A stretch of DNA of 64,000 bases, from NCBI RefSeq assembly GCF_011742875.1, contig NZ_JAAQTL010000004.1, positions 32,618 to 96,617 of the forward strand, given 5' to 3'. This document shows, piece after piece, positions 48,551 through 57,763 of the stretch. The DNA is from Luteibacter yeojuensis (GTDB lineage Bacteria > Pseudomonadota > Gammaproteobacteria > Xanthomonadales > Rhodanobacteraceae). A model generated the notes under the pieces. It had not been told where the DNA came from and searched no databases. It was given only the letters and a program-made list of their open reading frames with translations. A program made the position numbers and the translations under genes. Positions within the stretch are counted from its first letter, which is position 1, and each line of letters starts with the position of its first letter.

Positions 48551-49837
48551 TCAGGAAATCGAGCCCGGCCGGAACTCCAGAGTGAGGTCCGGCGCGCGTT
48601 CCGGCAGGTCGAGCCGGGTGCGCCGTTCAGTTGAACGGGCGAGCACGCGGCCGCCGCGGACCACCAGCAGGCGGGCCGCTCTCAACCGGATCGCCTCGTG
48701 GACGTCCCCCGCCTGCAAGAGGAGGAGGTCGGCGCGGTTGCCCGGCGCGATGCCATAGCCTTCGAGGCCGAGCACGCGGGCCGCATTCGTCGTCACCGCC
48801 TCGAAACTTCGTGCGACGCCATGGGAGGAGGTCATCTGCGCCACGTGCAGGCCCATGTGGGCCACTTCCAGCATGTCGCCGGAGCCCATGCCGTACCAGG
48901 GGTCCATCACGCAGTCGTGGCCGAAGGCGACGTTCACCCCGGCGTCCATGAGCTCGGGTACGCGGGTCATGCCGCGCCGCTTCGGATAGGTGTCGTGGCG
49001 GCCCTGCAAGGTGATGTTGATGAGCGGATTCGCGATCGCATGCACACCGGCTTCCGCGATAAGCGGGAGCAGCTTGGACACATAGTAGTTGTCCATCGAA
49101 TGCATCGAGGTGAGGTGCGAGCCCGTCACCCGTCCCTGGAGTCCGGTACGCACGGTCTCGGCGGCCAGCGTCTCGATGTGCCGCGACAGCGGATCGTCCG
49201 ACTCGTCGCAATGCATGTCCACGCGCAGTCCGCGTTCCGCGGCCAGCTCGCACAGCCAGCGGATGGATGCGGCACCGTCGGCCATCGTGCGCTCGAAGTG
49301 GGGAATGCCTCCGACGACGTCGACGCCCATGTCCAGCGCGCGCACGAGGTTGTCGCGCGCGTTCGGCGAGCGCAGCAGGCCGTCCTGGGGGAATGCCACC
49401 AGTTCCAGGTGCAGGTACGGCGCGACGCGGCGCTTCACCTCGAGCAACGCTTCGGTCGCGAGCAGGCGGTCGTCGCAGATGTCGACATGGCTGCGGATCG
49501 CGAGCAGGCCCTGCGCCACGGCCATGTCGCAATAGGCCATCGCGCGATCCACCAGCGCCTGCAGGGTGAGGTCCGGCTTGAGTTCGCCCCAGAGCGCGAT
49601 GCCCTCAAGCAGCGTGCCGGACGTATTGAGGCGCGGAAGGCCCAGGGAAAGCGTCGCGTCCATGTGGAAGTGCGCGTCGACGAAGGGCGGGCAGACGAGG
49701 CGGCCCGCCGCGTCGATCTCTTCGACGCCCCTGGCCGGCAACGCCGGCTGGACCGCCGCGAACCGACCGCCCTCGATGCCGATGTCGATATCGGTCCGGC
49801 CATCGGGAAGGCTGGCGTGGCGAACGATGAGATCCAT
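48551..49837 (-). CDS. codA: Cytosine deaminase (amidohydrolase family)
   Basis: This 428-residue protein matches E. coli CodA in length and motifs. These include PPFVDAHFHMDATLSLGLPRLN (metal HxH), LLAIRSHVDICDD, VVGGIPHFE, VDMHCDESDDP (ligand His and catalytic Glu), INITLQGRHDTYPKRRGMTRV and FGHDCVMDPWY (metal Asp). At the residue corresponding to E. coli Asp314 it has Cys. No signal peptide is seen. It deaminates cytosine to uracil for pyrimidine salvage. No codB permease is adjacent. Confidence 0.9.
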   Translation of the reverse strand: MDLIVRHASLPDGRTDIDIGIEGGRFAAVQPALPARGVEEIDAAGRLVCPPFVDAHFHMDATLSLGLPRLNTSGTLLEGIALWGELKPDLTLQALVDRAMAYCDMAVAQGLLAIRSHVDICDDRLLATEALLEVKRRVAPYLHLELVAFPQDGLLRSPNARDNLVRALDMGVDVVGGIPHFERTMADGAASIRWLCELAAERGLRVDMHCDESDDPLSRHIETLAAETVRTGLQGRVTGSHLTSMHSMDNYYVSKLLPLIAEAGVHAIANPLINITLQGRHDTYPKRRGMTRVPELMDAGVNVAFGHDCVMDPWYGMGSGDMLEVAHMGLHVAQMTSSHGVARSFEAVTTNAARVLGLEGYGIAPGNRADLLLLQAGDVHEAIRLRAARLLVVRGGRVLARSTERRTRLDLPERAPDLTLEFRPGSIS

Positions 49838-49902
49838 GGTCGACTCCGGAGACGAAACCCATGATACCGGCTCCTGCAGAAGAGCAGGCCCGAAAGGAAG
49901 CG

Positions 49903-49960
49903 TGTGGGAGCCGGCTGTGCCGGCGATCCCGCGGCAGCGGGCACGCTTGCCGCACAAGGG
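49903..49960. repeat. Family A/C variant repeat
   Basis: TGTGGGAGCCGGCTGTGCCGGCGATCCCGCGGCAGCGGGC-type sequence forms two adjacent hairpins and closely matches the left part of the element near 60762. It lies between codA and the radical SAM gene. A GGCTCCTGCA half-site at 49869 faces it. Confidence 0.75.
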
Positions 49961-49999
49961 AGCGAGGCCTTCACGCGGCCGGATGTCGATTTTGGCACC

Positions 50000-51226
50000 A
50001 TGCCTCTCCCCATGAACGTCTCCGAAAAGCTCGCCATCCTCGCCGACGCCGCGAAGTACGACGCCTCCTGTTCGTCCAGCGGCGGCAACGGCCGCAACTC
50101 GCTGAAGAGTGGCGGCATCGGCTCGACCGAAGGCATGGGCATCTGCCATGCCTTCGCGCCGGATGGCCGCTGCATCTCGCTGCTGAAGATCCTGCTGACG
50201 AACTTCTGCGTCTACGACTGCGTGTACTGCGTGAACCGGCGCAGCAGCAACGTGCAGCGGGCGCGCTTCACCGTCGAGGAGGTCGTGGACCTCACCCTGG
50301 CGTTCTATCGCCGCAACTACATCGAGGGCCTGTTCCTCTCCTCCGGCATCATCCAGTCGCCCGACTACACGATGGAGCAGCTGGTGCGCGTGGCCCGCGC
50401 GCTGCGCACGGAACACCGTTTCGCCGGTTACATCCACCTGAAGACGATCCCCGACGCCTCGCCCGAGCTCATCGACGCGGCGGGACGCTGGGCGGACCGC
50501 CTGAGCATCAACGTGGAGATGCCCACTGAGGGCGGCCTCAAGTCGCTGGCGCCGGAGAAGGACCTGGGCGACATCCGCAGCGCCATGGGACGCCTGCGCC
50601 TGTCCATCGAGGAGGCGAAGGCGGAGAAGAAGGCGCCACGCTTCGCGCCGGCGGGGCAGAGCACGCAGATGATCGTCGGCGCGGACACCGCGAGCGATCG
50701 CGACGTGCTTGCCGCGAGCACCAATCTCTACACGAACTACCGGTTGCGCCGGGTCTATTACTCCGCGTTCAGTCCGATTCCCGACGCATCGAAGATCCTC
50801 CCGCTGAAGCCGCCGCCGCTGGTGCGCGAGCATCGCCTGTACCAGGCCGACTGGCTCATGCGGTTCTACGGCTTCGCCGCCGACGAGATCGCGCCGCCGG
50901 GCGACGACGGCATGCTGTCGCTCGACGTGGATCCCAAGCTGGCGTGGGCGCTCCGTCATCGCGAAAGCTTCCCGGTGGACGTGAACCGCGCATCCCGGGA
51001 GATGCTCCTGCGCGTACCGGGCCTTGGCGTGAAGACGGTGGACAAGCTGATCGCCATGCGGACGCACCGGCGCGTCCGCTACGACGACCTGGTCCGCTTG
51101 CGTGTGCCGGTGAAGAAGGTGGCTCCGTTCGTGGAGACACTCGACCACCGTCCGCGCGGTGAGAGCGAAAGCGTCTCGCTTCGCCGCGATCTGCGGGAGC
51201 CCACCCAGCCGGACCTGTTCGGCTGA
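50000..51226 (+). CDS. Putative DNA modification/repair radical SAM protein (UDG-linked)
   Basis: Starting at 50000 gives 408 residues; Met at 50012 is equally plausible. The radical SAM CxxxCxxC motif is at Cys70, Cys74 and Cys77 (NFCVYDCVYC). It is preceded by LADAAKYDASCSSSG, which is diagnostic for this family. The C-terminus holds a helix-hairpin-helix module (VNRASREMLLRVPGLGVKTVDKLIAMR), consistent with DNA binding. The family is known for its strict gene linkage to a UDG-fused protein. Its reaction is unknown. Only 2 bp separate it from the downstream UdgX gene. Confidence 0.9.
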   Translation: MPLPMNVSEKLAILADAAKYDASCSSSGGNGRNSLKSGGIGSTEGMGICHAFAPDGRCISLLKILLTNFCVYDCVYCVNRRSSNVQRARFTVEEVVDLTLAFYRRNYIEGLFLSSGIIQSPDYTMEQLVRVARALRTEHRFAGYIHLKTIPDASPELIDAAGRWADRLSINVEMPTEGGLKSLAPEKDLGDIRSAMGRLRLSIEEAKAEKKAPRFAPAGQSTQMIVGADTASDRDVLAASTNLYTNYRLRRVYYSAFSPIPDASKILPLKPPPLVREHRLYQADWLMRFYGFAADEIAPPGDDGMLSLDVDPKLAWALRHRESFPVDVNRASREMLLRVPGLGVKTVDKLIAMRTHRRVRYDDLVRLRVPVKKVAPFVETLDHRPRGESESVSLRRDLREPTQPDLFG

Positions 51227-51228
51227 CG

Positions 51229-52647
51229 ATGCTTGCGGTCGCACTCGACGATCCCTCCGACTTCGCGGCGTGGCGGGCGAAGGCGCGCGCGTTGCTGCTC
51301 GCCGACGTCGAGCCGGCCGCGGTGGAGTGGCGCGCGGCCGGAGCGGGTGGACTCTTCGGCGGCGACGATGCCATTCCCTCGCCACGTCGCCACGACGCGC
51401 CTGCGGTGCCGCGCGATTTCCTCACCCTTGCGAACGCCGTGCTGGCGCATGGCGACCCCCGGCGCCACGCCACCCTCTACCGCATGCTGTGGCGCATCGC
51501 GCACGGCGAGCGGGAACTGCTGCGCATCGCCACCGACGACGACGTGGCCTGGGCCCACGCGTGCGCACGGCAGGTGAGCCGCGACATGCACAAGATGAAG
51601 GCCTTCGTGCGCTTCCGCGAGGTGCGGCATGACGAGGAGACGGTGTACGTCGCCTGGTTCGAACCCGAGCACGACATCGTGGCCCGTGTCGCGCCGTTCT
51701 TCGTGCGCCGGTTCACCGGCATGCGCTGGTCCCTGCTCACGCCATCACGCAGCGCGCACTGGGACGGCGCCACGCTCGTCGTCGGGCCGGGCGCGGAGCG
51801 TGCGGATGCGCCGTCGGGGGATGCGCTGGAAGACCTCTGGCGCACGTACTACGCGAGCATCTTCAATCCCGCCCGGCTGAAAGTGGACGCGATGCGCCGC
51901 GAGATGCCGGTGAAGTACTGGAAAAACCTTCCGGAAGCGCGGCTCATCCCCGAACTGGTACGCGATGCGCTACCGAGGATGCAGGCGATGGTGGAGAAGC
52001 AACCGACGGTACCGAGGAAGAAGGTGACGCCACTGCAGAAGGCGGCGGTGGACGCCCCCGAAGGCGGCATCGCCGCGCTGCGCAGGCAGGCGCGCGATTG
52101 CCGCGCATGCGACCTGTGGAAGCCCGCCACGCAGACCGTGTTCGGCATGGGCCCGTCGGACGCCCGCATCGTGGTCATCGGCGAGCAGCCGGGCGACCAG
52201 GAGGATCTTGCCGGCAAGCCGTTCGTCGGGCCGGCGGGCAAGCTGTTCGACCGTGCGCTGGAAGAGGCGGGGGTCGACCGTGGCGCGCTCTACGTCACCA
52301 ACGCGGTGAAGCACTTCAAGTTCGAGCCGCGCGGCAAGGTGCGCCTGCACAAGCGCGCGAACGCCGGGGAGCAGGCGGCGTGCCGGCCCTGGCTCGCGGC
52401 GGAAATCGATCGCATCCGCCCCGATGGCATCGTGTGCATGGGCGCGATGGCGGCGCAGGCGGTGTTCGGTGCGTCGTTCCGGCTGATGGCGCAGCGCGGC
52501 GAGTGGCTCGACCTGCCCGACGGACGCAAGGCGCTGGCGACGGTGCACCCCTCGTACCTGCTGCGGCTCCCCGACCACGAGGCGCGCGAAGCGGGCTTCG
52601 CCGATTTCGTCAGCGACCTGAAACTGATCCGCAAGCTGCTCGGATAA
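51229..52647 (+). CDS. udgX: UdgX-type uracil-DNA glycosylase fused to a DUF4130-like domain
   Basis: This 472-residue two-domain protein was recognised from motifs. The first ~250 residues are the radical-SAM-associated DNA-metabolism domain (TLYRMLWRIAHGE, RDMHKMKAFVRFRE, YWKNLPEARLIPEL). The C-terminal UDG domain (about 280-472) has motif A GEQPGDQED (318-326), four Fe-S Cys (291, 294, 385, 403) and motif VHPSYLLR. The UdgX-specific loop GKVRLHKR contains His374, the residue that in UdgX bonds covalently to uracil sites. It probably forms a repair module with the upstream radical SAM protein. Confidence 0.9.
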   Translation: MLAVALDDPSDFAAWRAKARALLLADVEPAAVEWRAAGAGGLFGGDDAIPSPRRHDAPAVPRDFLTLANAVLAHGDPRRHATLYRMLWRIAHGERELLRIATDDDVAWAHACARQVSRDMHKMKAFVRFREVRHDEETVYVAWFEPEHDIVARVAPFFVRRFTGMRWSLLTPSRSAHWDGATLVVGPGAERADAPSGDALEDLWRTYYASIFNPARLKVDAMRREMPVKYWKNLPEARLIPELVRDALPRMQAMVEKQPTVPRKKVTPLQKAAVDAPEGGIAALRRQARDCRACDLWKPATQTVFGMGPSDARIVVIGEQPGDQEDLAGKPFVGPAGKLFDRALEEAGVDRGALYVTNAVKHFKFEPRGKVRLHKRANAGEQAACRPWLAAEIDRIRPDGIVCMGAMAAQAVFGASFRLMAQRGEWLDLPDGRKALATVHPSYLLRLPDHEAREAGFADFVSDLKLIRKLLG

Positions 52648-52687
52648 GAACCCCGCATGTGGTGGGCCCACACAAAGCGGGGAGGGG

Positions 52688-53944
52688 TTATCCCACCGTG
52701 AACTTCTTCAGCTTCCTCGGCACCGGGGCGTTCTTCAGCGTCACATACACCGGCAACCCGTCCGGCCCGTACGGCGGGGGCGCCTCGCCCTGGATCAGCG
52801 GCGCGAGGTAACGCCGCGCGGCCGCGGTGATGCCGAAGCCGTCCTTCGAGATGAAGTTCTTCGGCATCTTCTTCTCGTGGTTGGCGATCTTGTCCAGCGG
52901 CGCCGCCTCGATCTTCCACTTGTACGGTTCGTCGGAGGTGCGCACGATCACCGGCATCACCGCGTTCAGTCCTTCGGCAGCGTATTCGACCGCCTTCTTG
53001 CCGACCGCATAGGCCTGCTCCAGATCGGTCTTCGAGGCCACGTGCCGTGCCGAGCGCTGCAGGTAGTCGGGCAGGGCCCAGTGGTACTTGTAGCCGAGCT
53101 TCTCGCGCACCAGCGCGGCCAGCACCGGCGCGGCGCCGCCCAGCTGCGCGTGGCCGAACGCGTCGCGCGCGCCGGACTCGGCCAGGAACTTCCCGCCCTT
53201 GTCCTTCACGCCCTCCGAAACGACCACGGTGCAGTAACCCACCTTCTCCACCGTGGCCTTCACCTTGGCCAGGAAGGCTTCCGGATCGAACACGTTCTCG
53301 GGGAACAGGATCACGTGCGGCGGATCGCCCGCCGACGAACCCGCCAGGCCGGCCGCCGCGGCGATCCAGCCCGCGTGACGGCCCATCACCTCGATGATGA
53401 AGACCTTCGTGGAGGTTTCCATCATCGAGGCCACGTCCAGGCTCGCCTCGCGCACGGCGATGGCCGTGTACTTGGCCACCGAGCCGAAGCCGGGGCAGGT
53501 GTCGGTCACCACCAGGTCGTTGTCGATCGTCTTCGGCACGCCGATGCAGTTCACCTGGTAACCCAGGGCCTGGCCGATCTTCGAGACCTTGTTCGCCGTG
53601 TCGGCCGAATCGTTGCCGCCGTTGTAGAGGAAGGTGCGGATGTCGTGGGCCTTGAACACTTCGATGAGGCGCTCGTACTCGGCACGGTTCTCTTCCAGCG
53701 ACTTCAGCTTGTAGCGGCAGGACCCGAAGGCGCCGCCCGGCGTGTGCTTCAGTGCGGCGATGTTGGCCTTGGCTTCCTTGGTCGTGTCGATCAGTTCCTC
53801 GCGCAGTGCGCCGAGGATGCCGTTGCGCGCCGCATAGACCGGGATACCCTTGTCGCGGGCCGTCTCGATCACGCCCGCGGCGGTGGCGTTGATGACGGCG
53901 GAGACGCCGCCCGACTGGGCATAGAGGAGTTTGCCGGCGGCCAT
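52688..53944 (-). CDS. pfp: PPi-dependent 6-phosphofructokinase
   Basis: This 418-residue phosphofructokinase has GGNDSADTA at residues 109-117 and PKTIDND at 137-143. ATP enzymes have GGDGS and PGTIDND. The Asp and Lys at these positions are hallmarks of pyrophosphate-dependent enzymes. It begins KLLYAQSGGVSAVINATAAG and has GFGSVAKYTAIAVREAS and MGRHAGWIAAAAG as expected. It phosphorylates fructose-6-phosphate reversibly with PPi. It diverges from adk. Confidence 0.92.
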   Translation of the reverse strand: MAAGKLLYAQSGGVSAVINATAAGVIETARDKGIPVYAARNGILGALREELIDTTKEAKANIAALKHTPGGAFGSCRYKLKSLEENRAEYERLIEVFKAHDIRTFLYNGGNDSADTANKVSKIGQALGYQVNCIGVPKTIDNDLVVTDTCPGFGSVAKYTAIAVREASLDVASMMETSTKVFIIEVMGRHAGWIAAAAGLAGSSAGDPPHVILFPENVFDPEAFLAKVKATVEKVGYCTVVVSEGVKDKGGKFLAESGARDAFGHAQLGGAAPVLAALVREKLGYKYHWALPDYLQRSARHVASKTDLEQAYAVGKKAVEYAAEGLNAVMPVIVRTSDEPYKWKIEAAPLDKIANHEKKMPKNFISKDGFGITAAARRYLAPLIQGEAPPPYGPDGLPVYVTLKNAPVPRKLKKFTVG

Positions 53945-54143
53945 GCTTCGGGTCCTTCTGGTGGTCGAAGGCCCCAGCGTAACGCGCTCCGCGTCGCGGC
54001 GCCTTGAAGGGCCCTGTCCGGGCGGCCCCGTACACCCCCGGGATGTCCGCCGTTTGACGCGGCGGCGCCCGTGCCGTTACCTTGGGACCCATTTTATCGT
54101 GTCCGACAGCGGGTCTGCCCGGTGTCCGGCGAATGGAGCATCA

Positions 54144-54725
54144 ATGCGACTCGTGCTATTCGGCGCCCCCGGTTCGGGCAAGGGCACCCAAGCGACCCGC
54201 CTCAAGCAGGACCTGGGCATCCCGCACATCTCCACCGGCGATCTCCTGCGCGCGGAGATCAAGGCCGAGAGCGAGCTGGGCAAGAAGGCGAAGAGCATCA
54301 TGGATGCCGGCCAGCTGCTTTCCGACGACATCATGCTCGGCATCATCCGCTCGCGCCTCAGCCAGCCGGACGCGAAGCCGGGGTTCATCCTCGACGGCTA
54401 CCCGCGCAACCTCGCCCAGGCCGAAGCCCTGGACGGCGTGCTTGCCGAGATCGGCCAGCCGCTCGACGTCGTGATCAAGCTCGACGTGCCGAACGAGGCC
54501 ATCCTCGATCGCTGCGTGGTGCGCTTCAAGGCCGAAAAGCGTCCGGACGACAATCCGGACACGGTGAAGAGGCGCCTTGGCATCTACGCCGACCAGACGG
54601 CGCCCGTCGCCGAGTTCTACGCGAAGCGCGGCAAGCTCAAGGTCGTGGACGGCGTGGGCGAACTCGACGAGGTCACCGCCCGCGTCAAGGCCGCGCTCGA
54701 GCAGACCGCCGCCGCCAGCGCCTGA
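54144..54725 (+). CDS. adk: Adenylate kinase (short-lid type)
   Basis: The start at 54144 gives 193 residues, shorter than the 214 of E. coli Adk. The P-loop GAPGSGKGTQ is near the start, then STGDLLRAEI and ILDGYPRNLAQAEAL. The usual long lid is replaced by the short FKAEKRPDDNPDTVKRRL, as in other xanthomonads. It interconverts AMP, ADP and ATP. It diverges from pfp across a 199-bp gap and precedes mpl by 28 bp. Confidence 0.96.
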   Translation: MRLVLFGAPGSGKGTQATRLKQDLGIPHISTGDLLRAEIKAESELGKKAKSIMDAGQLLSDDIMLGIIRSRLSQPDAKPGFILDGYPRNLAQAEALDGVLAEIGQPLDVVIKLDVPNEAILDRCVVRFKAEKRPDDNPDTVKRRLGIYADQTAPVAEFYAKRGKLKVVDGVGELDEVTARVKAALEQTAAASA

Positions 54726-54753
54726 TCCCCCGGCCCGCCCGACGAGCCTCCCG

Positions 54754-56112
54754 ATGCGCGTCCATATCCTAGGTATCTGCGGCACCTTCATGGGTGGCGT
54801 CGCGGCGCTCGCGCGCGAACTCGGCCTCCGGGTCGAGGGTTCCGACGCCAACGTCTACCCGCCCATGAGCACCCAGTTGGAAGCGCTCGGCATCGAGCTG
54901 ATGCAGGGCTACTCCGCGGCGCACCTCACGCCGGCGCCGGACCTCGTCGTGGTCGGCAATGCCATGACCCGCGGCAATCCGGCGGTGGAATACATGCTCG
55001 ACGAAGGCATGCGCTACATCTCCGGTCCGCAGTGGCTTGGCGAGACGCTGCTCGGAGGGCGCGAGGTGTTGGCCGTGGCGGGTACGCACGGCAAGACGAC
55101 CACCACGAGCCTCCTGGCGCACCTGCTCGAGTCGGCGGGGCTCTCGCCCGGATTCCTGATCGGCGGCGTGCCCGGCAACTTCGAGGTGTCCGCGCGACGC
55201 GGCGAAGGGCGGCCCTTCGTGATCGAGGCCGACGAATACGACTCGGCCTTCTTCGACAAGCGCTCCAAGTTCGTCCATTACCGCCCGCGGATCGCCATCC
55301 TCAACAACCTCGAGTACGACCACGCTGACATCTTCCCCGACGTGGCCGCGATCCAGCGCCAGTTCCACCACCTGGTCCGCACCGTGCCGGGCAATGGCCG
55401 GCTGATCGTCAACGCGGAGGACGCCTACCTGGCCGACGTGCTGGCGATGGGCGCATGGACGCCCGTGGAGACCTTCGGCATCGACGCCGGCGACTGGCGT
55501 GCCGAGCTCATCGCCGCCGACGGATCGCATTTCCGCGTCCTGCGCGCGGGCGAAGCGCTGGGCGAGGTCCGCTGGGCCTCGCTGGGCCGGCACAACGTGA
55601 TGAACGCGCTGGCCGCCCTGGCCGCGGCCGCGGCGGCGGGTGCGGATCCCGTGGCCCTGCTTCCCGCCTTCGCGGACTTCGCCAGCGTGAAGCGGCGCAT
55701 GGAAGTCGTGGGGACGAGGCGCGGCATCACCGTCTACGACGACTTCGCGCACCATCCCACGGCGATCGCCACGACCCTCGCCGGCCTGCGTGCGAAGCTG
55801 GGCGATGCCCGCATCCTCGTCGCCCTGGAGCCGCGCTCGAATTCCATGCGGCTCGGCGCGCATGCGGACGCGCTGGCCCCGTCGCTGGCCGATGCCGACC
55901 GCGTGGTCTTCCTGCATCGCCCGGAACTGGCATGGGATGCCGGCAAGGTCACGGCGGCCCTGGACGGCCGGGGAAGCACCGCATCCACGGTGGACGGACT
56001 GGTCACCGCTCTGGCCGCGGAAGCGCGCGAAGGCGACCATGTCGTCTTCATGTCCAACGGCGGTTTCGAGGACGCTCCCCGCCGCTTCTTCGCGACGCTC
56101 GACGCAAGGTAG
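54754..56112 (+). CDS. mpl: UDP-MurNAc tripeptide ligase Mpl
   Basis: The ATG at 54754 gives 452 residues. It starts with the Mur-ligase N-domain, MRVHILGICGTFMGGVAALAREL. The ATP-binding AVAGTHGKTTTTSLL follows, then EADEYDSAFFDKRSKFVHY and the C-domain YDDFAHHPTAIATTLAGLR. Mpl attaches recycled L-Ala-gamma-D-Glu-meso-Dap to UDP-MurNAc. It continues the adk direction with a short gap. Confidence 0.96.
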   Translation: MRVHILGICGTFMGGVAALARELGLRVEGSDANVYPPMSTQLEALGIELMQGYSAAHLTPAPDLVVVGNAMTRGNPAVEYMLDEGMRYISGPQWLGETLLGGREVLAVAGTHGKTTTTSLLAHLLESAGLSPGFLIGGVPGNFEVSARRGEGRPFVIEADEYDSAFFDKRSKFVHYRPRIAILNNLEYDHADIFPDVAAIQRQFHHLVRTVPGNGRLIVNAEDAYLADVLAMGAWTPVETFGIDAGDWRAELIAADGSHFRVLRAGEALGEVRWASLGRHNVMNALAALAAAAAAGADPVALLPAFADFASVKRRMEVVGTRRGITVYDDFAHHPTAIATTLAGLRAKLGDARILVALEPRSNSMRLGAHADALAPSLADADRVVFLHRPELAWDAGKVTAALDGRGSTASTVDGLVTALAAEAREGDHVVFMSNGGFEDAPRRFFATLDAR

Positions 56113-56122
56113 ACTGCCGGGC

Positions 56123-56725
56123 ATGGCCGCGACGACGCCCGCCCTCGACCTTCCGTTGTTTCCGCTTTCGAACGTCCTTTTCCCGGGCGGTCACCTGCAA
56201 CTGCGCATCTTCGAGCCGCGCTACATCGACCTCGTGCGCGAGTGCGCGCGCACGGGTCGCGCATTCGGCGTCTGCATGATCCTCGAAGGGCGCGAGGCGG
56301 GGCAGCCCGCTGTCCCGGCGGCCGTCGGCACGCTCGCCACCATCACCGACTTCCACACCCGCGAGGATGGCCTGCTGGGCATCGTCGCCGAGGGCGGCCT
56401 GCGCTTCCGCGTGACGCGTACGCGCGTGCGTTCGGACGGCCAGGTACGCGGCGACGTCGCTACCTGGCGCGAAGAGGATGCGATCCCGCTGCCCCCGGAA
56501 TTCGGGCTGCTGGCGACGATCCTGGAGCGGCTCGCCGAGCAGATGGCGCCACCCTGGCGGCACGACGTGGCGGCGCGCTCGGACGATGCCAGCTGGGTCG
56601 GCTTCCGCCTGTCCGAACTGCTGCCGCTGGATCCCAACGAATGCCAGCATATGCTCGAACTCGACGATCCCCTGCAACGGCTGGCCGAACTGCGCGACAT
56701 CCTTCCGCGATTCCAGCGCGCCTGA
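56123..56725 (+). CDS. LON peptidase substrate-binding domain protein
   Basis: This 200-residue stand-alone LON N-terminal domain begins LDLPLFPLSNVLFPGGHLQLRIFEPRYIDLV, then FGVCMILEGREAG and GTLATITDF. It contains no protease domain. Such proteins are thought to act as adaptors or binding proteins; the precise role is not established. It follows mpl by 10 bp and precedes the SDR by 12 bp, suggesting one transcript. Confidence 0.9.
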   Translation: MAATTPALDLPLFPLSNVLFPGGHLQLRIFEPRYIDLVRECARTGRAFGVCMILEGREAGQPAVPAAVGTLATITDFHTREDGLLGIVAEGGLRFRVTRTRVRSDGQVRGDVATWREEDAIPLPPEFGLLATILERLAEQMAPPWRHDVAARSDDASWVGFRLSELLPLDPNECQHMLELDDPLQRLAELRDILPRFQRA

Positions 56726-56737
56726 GGTAGCACGATC

Positions 56738-57556
56738 ATGACCACCCTCGCCGGCAAGACCCTCTTCATCACCGGCGCCTCGCGCGGCATCGGCCTCGCC
56801 ATCGCGCTGCGCGCCGCGCGCGACGGCGCCAACATCGTCATCGCCGCGAAGAGCAACGTGCCCAACCCGCGGTTGCCCGGCACGATCCATAGCGCGGCGG
56901 CCGAGATCGAAGCCGCGGGCGGCACCGCGCTGCCGCTCAAGGTGGATATCCGCGAGGAGGCCGAGGTGCGCATGGCCGCGGCCACCGCGGCGGAGCGTTT
57001 CGGCGGCATCGACATCCTGGTGAACAACGCGAGCGCGATCTGGCTGGCCGGGGTGGAAGGCACGCCGATGAAGCGCTTCGACCTCATGCACGAGGTGAAC
57101 ACGCGCGGCACCTTCCTCGCCACCCAGGCGTGCCTGCCGTTCCTCAAGGACGCCGAAAACCCGCACGTGCTGATGCTTTCGCCACCGCCCAGCATCGATC
57201 CGCACTGGTACGCGCCGCACGTCGCCTACACGATCGCCAAGTTCGGCATGAGCCATTGCGTGCTGGGCATGGCGCCGGAATTCGCCCCCCTGGGCATCGC
57301 CGTGAACGCGCTCTGGCCGAAAACGGTGATCGCCACGGCGGCGATCGCCATGCTCGGGGACACCGTCAAGGCGGAGAACTGCCGCAAGCCGGAGATCGTC
57401 GCGGACGCGGCGCACGCCATCCTCACGAAACCGTCACGCGGCTTCACCGGGAGGTTCTGCATCGACGAGGAGATCCTTCGCGCCGAGGGAGTCGCCGATT
57501 TCGACCGCTACGCCGTGGTCCCCGGGAAGCCGCTGCTGCCGGACCTGTTTCTATAG
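56738..57556 (+). CDS. Short-chain dehydrogenase (HSDL2-like)
   Basis: The 272-residue SDR begins KTLFITGASRGIGLAIALRAAR (cofactor-binding TGxxxGIG) and has LVNNASAIWL. In the catalytic segment SPPPSIDPHWYAPHVAYTIAKFG, the Tyr and Lys are 4 apart (YTIAK). It has an HSDL2-type substrate loop. NADP(H) preference and substrate are unknown. It is the last gene of the adk-mpl-LON run. Confidence 0.88.
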   Translation: MTTLAGKTLFITGASRGIGLAIALRAARDGANIVIAAKSNVPNPRLPGTIHSAAAEIEAAGGTALPLKVDIREEAEVRMAAATAAERFGGIDILVNNASAIWLAGVEGTPMKRFDLMHEVNTRGTFLATQACLPFLKDAENPHVLMLSPPPSIDPHWYAPHVAYTIAKFGMSHCVLGMAPEFAPLGIAVNALWPKTVIATAAIAMLGDTVKAENCRKPEIVADAAHAILTKPSRGFTGRFCIDEEILRAEGVADFDRYAVVPGKPLLPDLFL

Positions 57557-57597
57557 TTGCCGCAACAACTATGAACGGCGCGCACGGGCTAGCCCGT
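57553..57597. promoter_or_regulatory. Two inverted repeats upstream of the VpsR-like gene
   Basis: ATAGTTG (57553-57559) pairs with CAACTAT (57566-57572), overlapping the SDR stop. A perfect 14-bp palindrome ACGGGCTAGCCCGT lies at 57584-57597. They sit in the 207-bp gap upstream of the regulator and could be operators or a transcript end. The rest of the gap (to 57763) shows nothing clear. Confidence 0.4.
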
Positions 57598-57763
57598 TTG
57601 GCGTATGGCTGCCTTTCCCCGCCCGGTATAACTTCGCTTCCGTCGTCCGTGCGCTTCACGGTCGATGAAGTGGGGCTTGCCGGCCTGCAGGGGTGCCGGC
57701 GGCGGGTCCGGTGCCGAACCCGCGAAGCCGACAGCAGGCCACGAGACTGGGTGAGGAGCGGGC

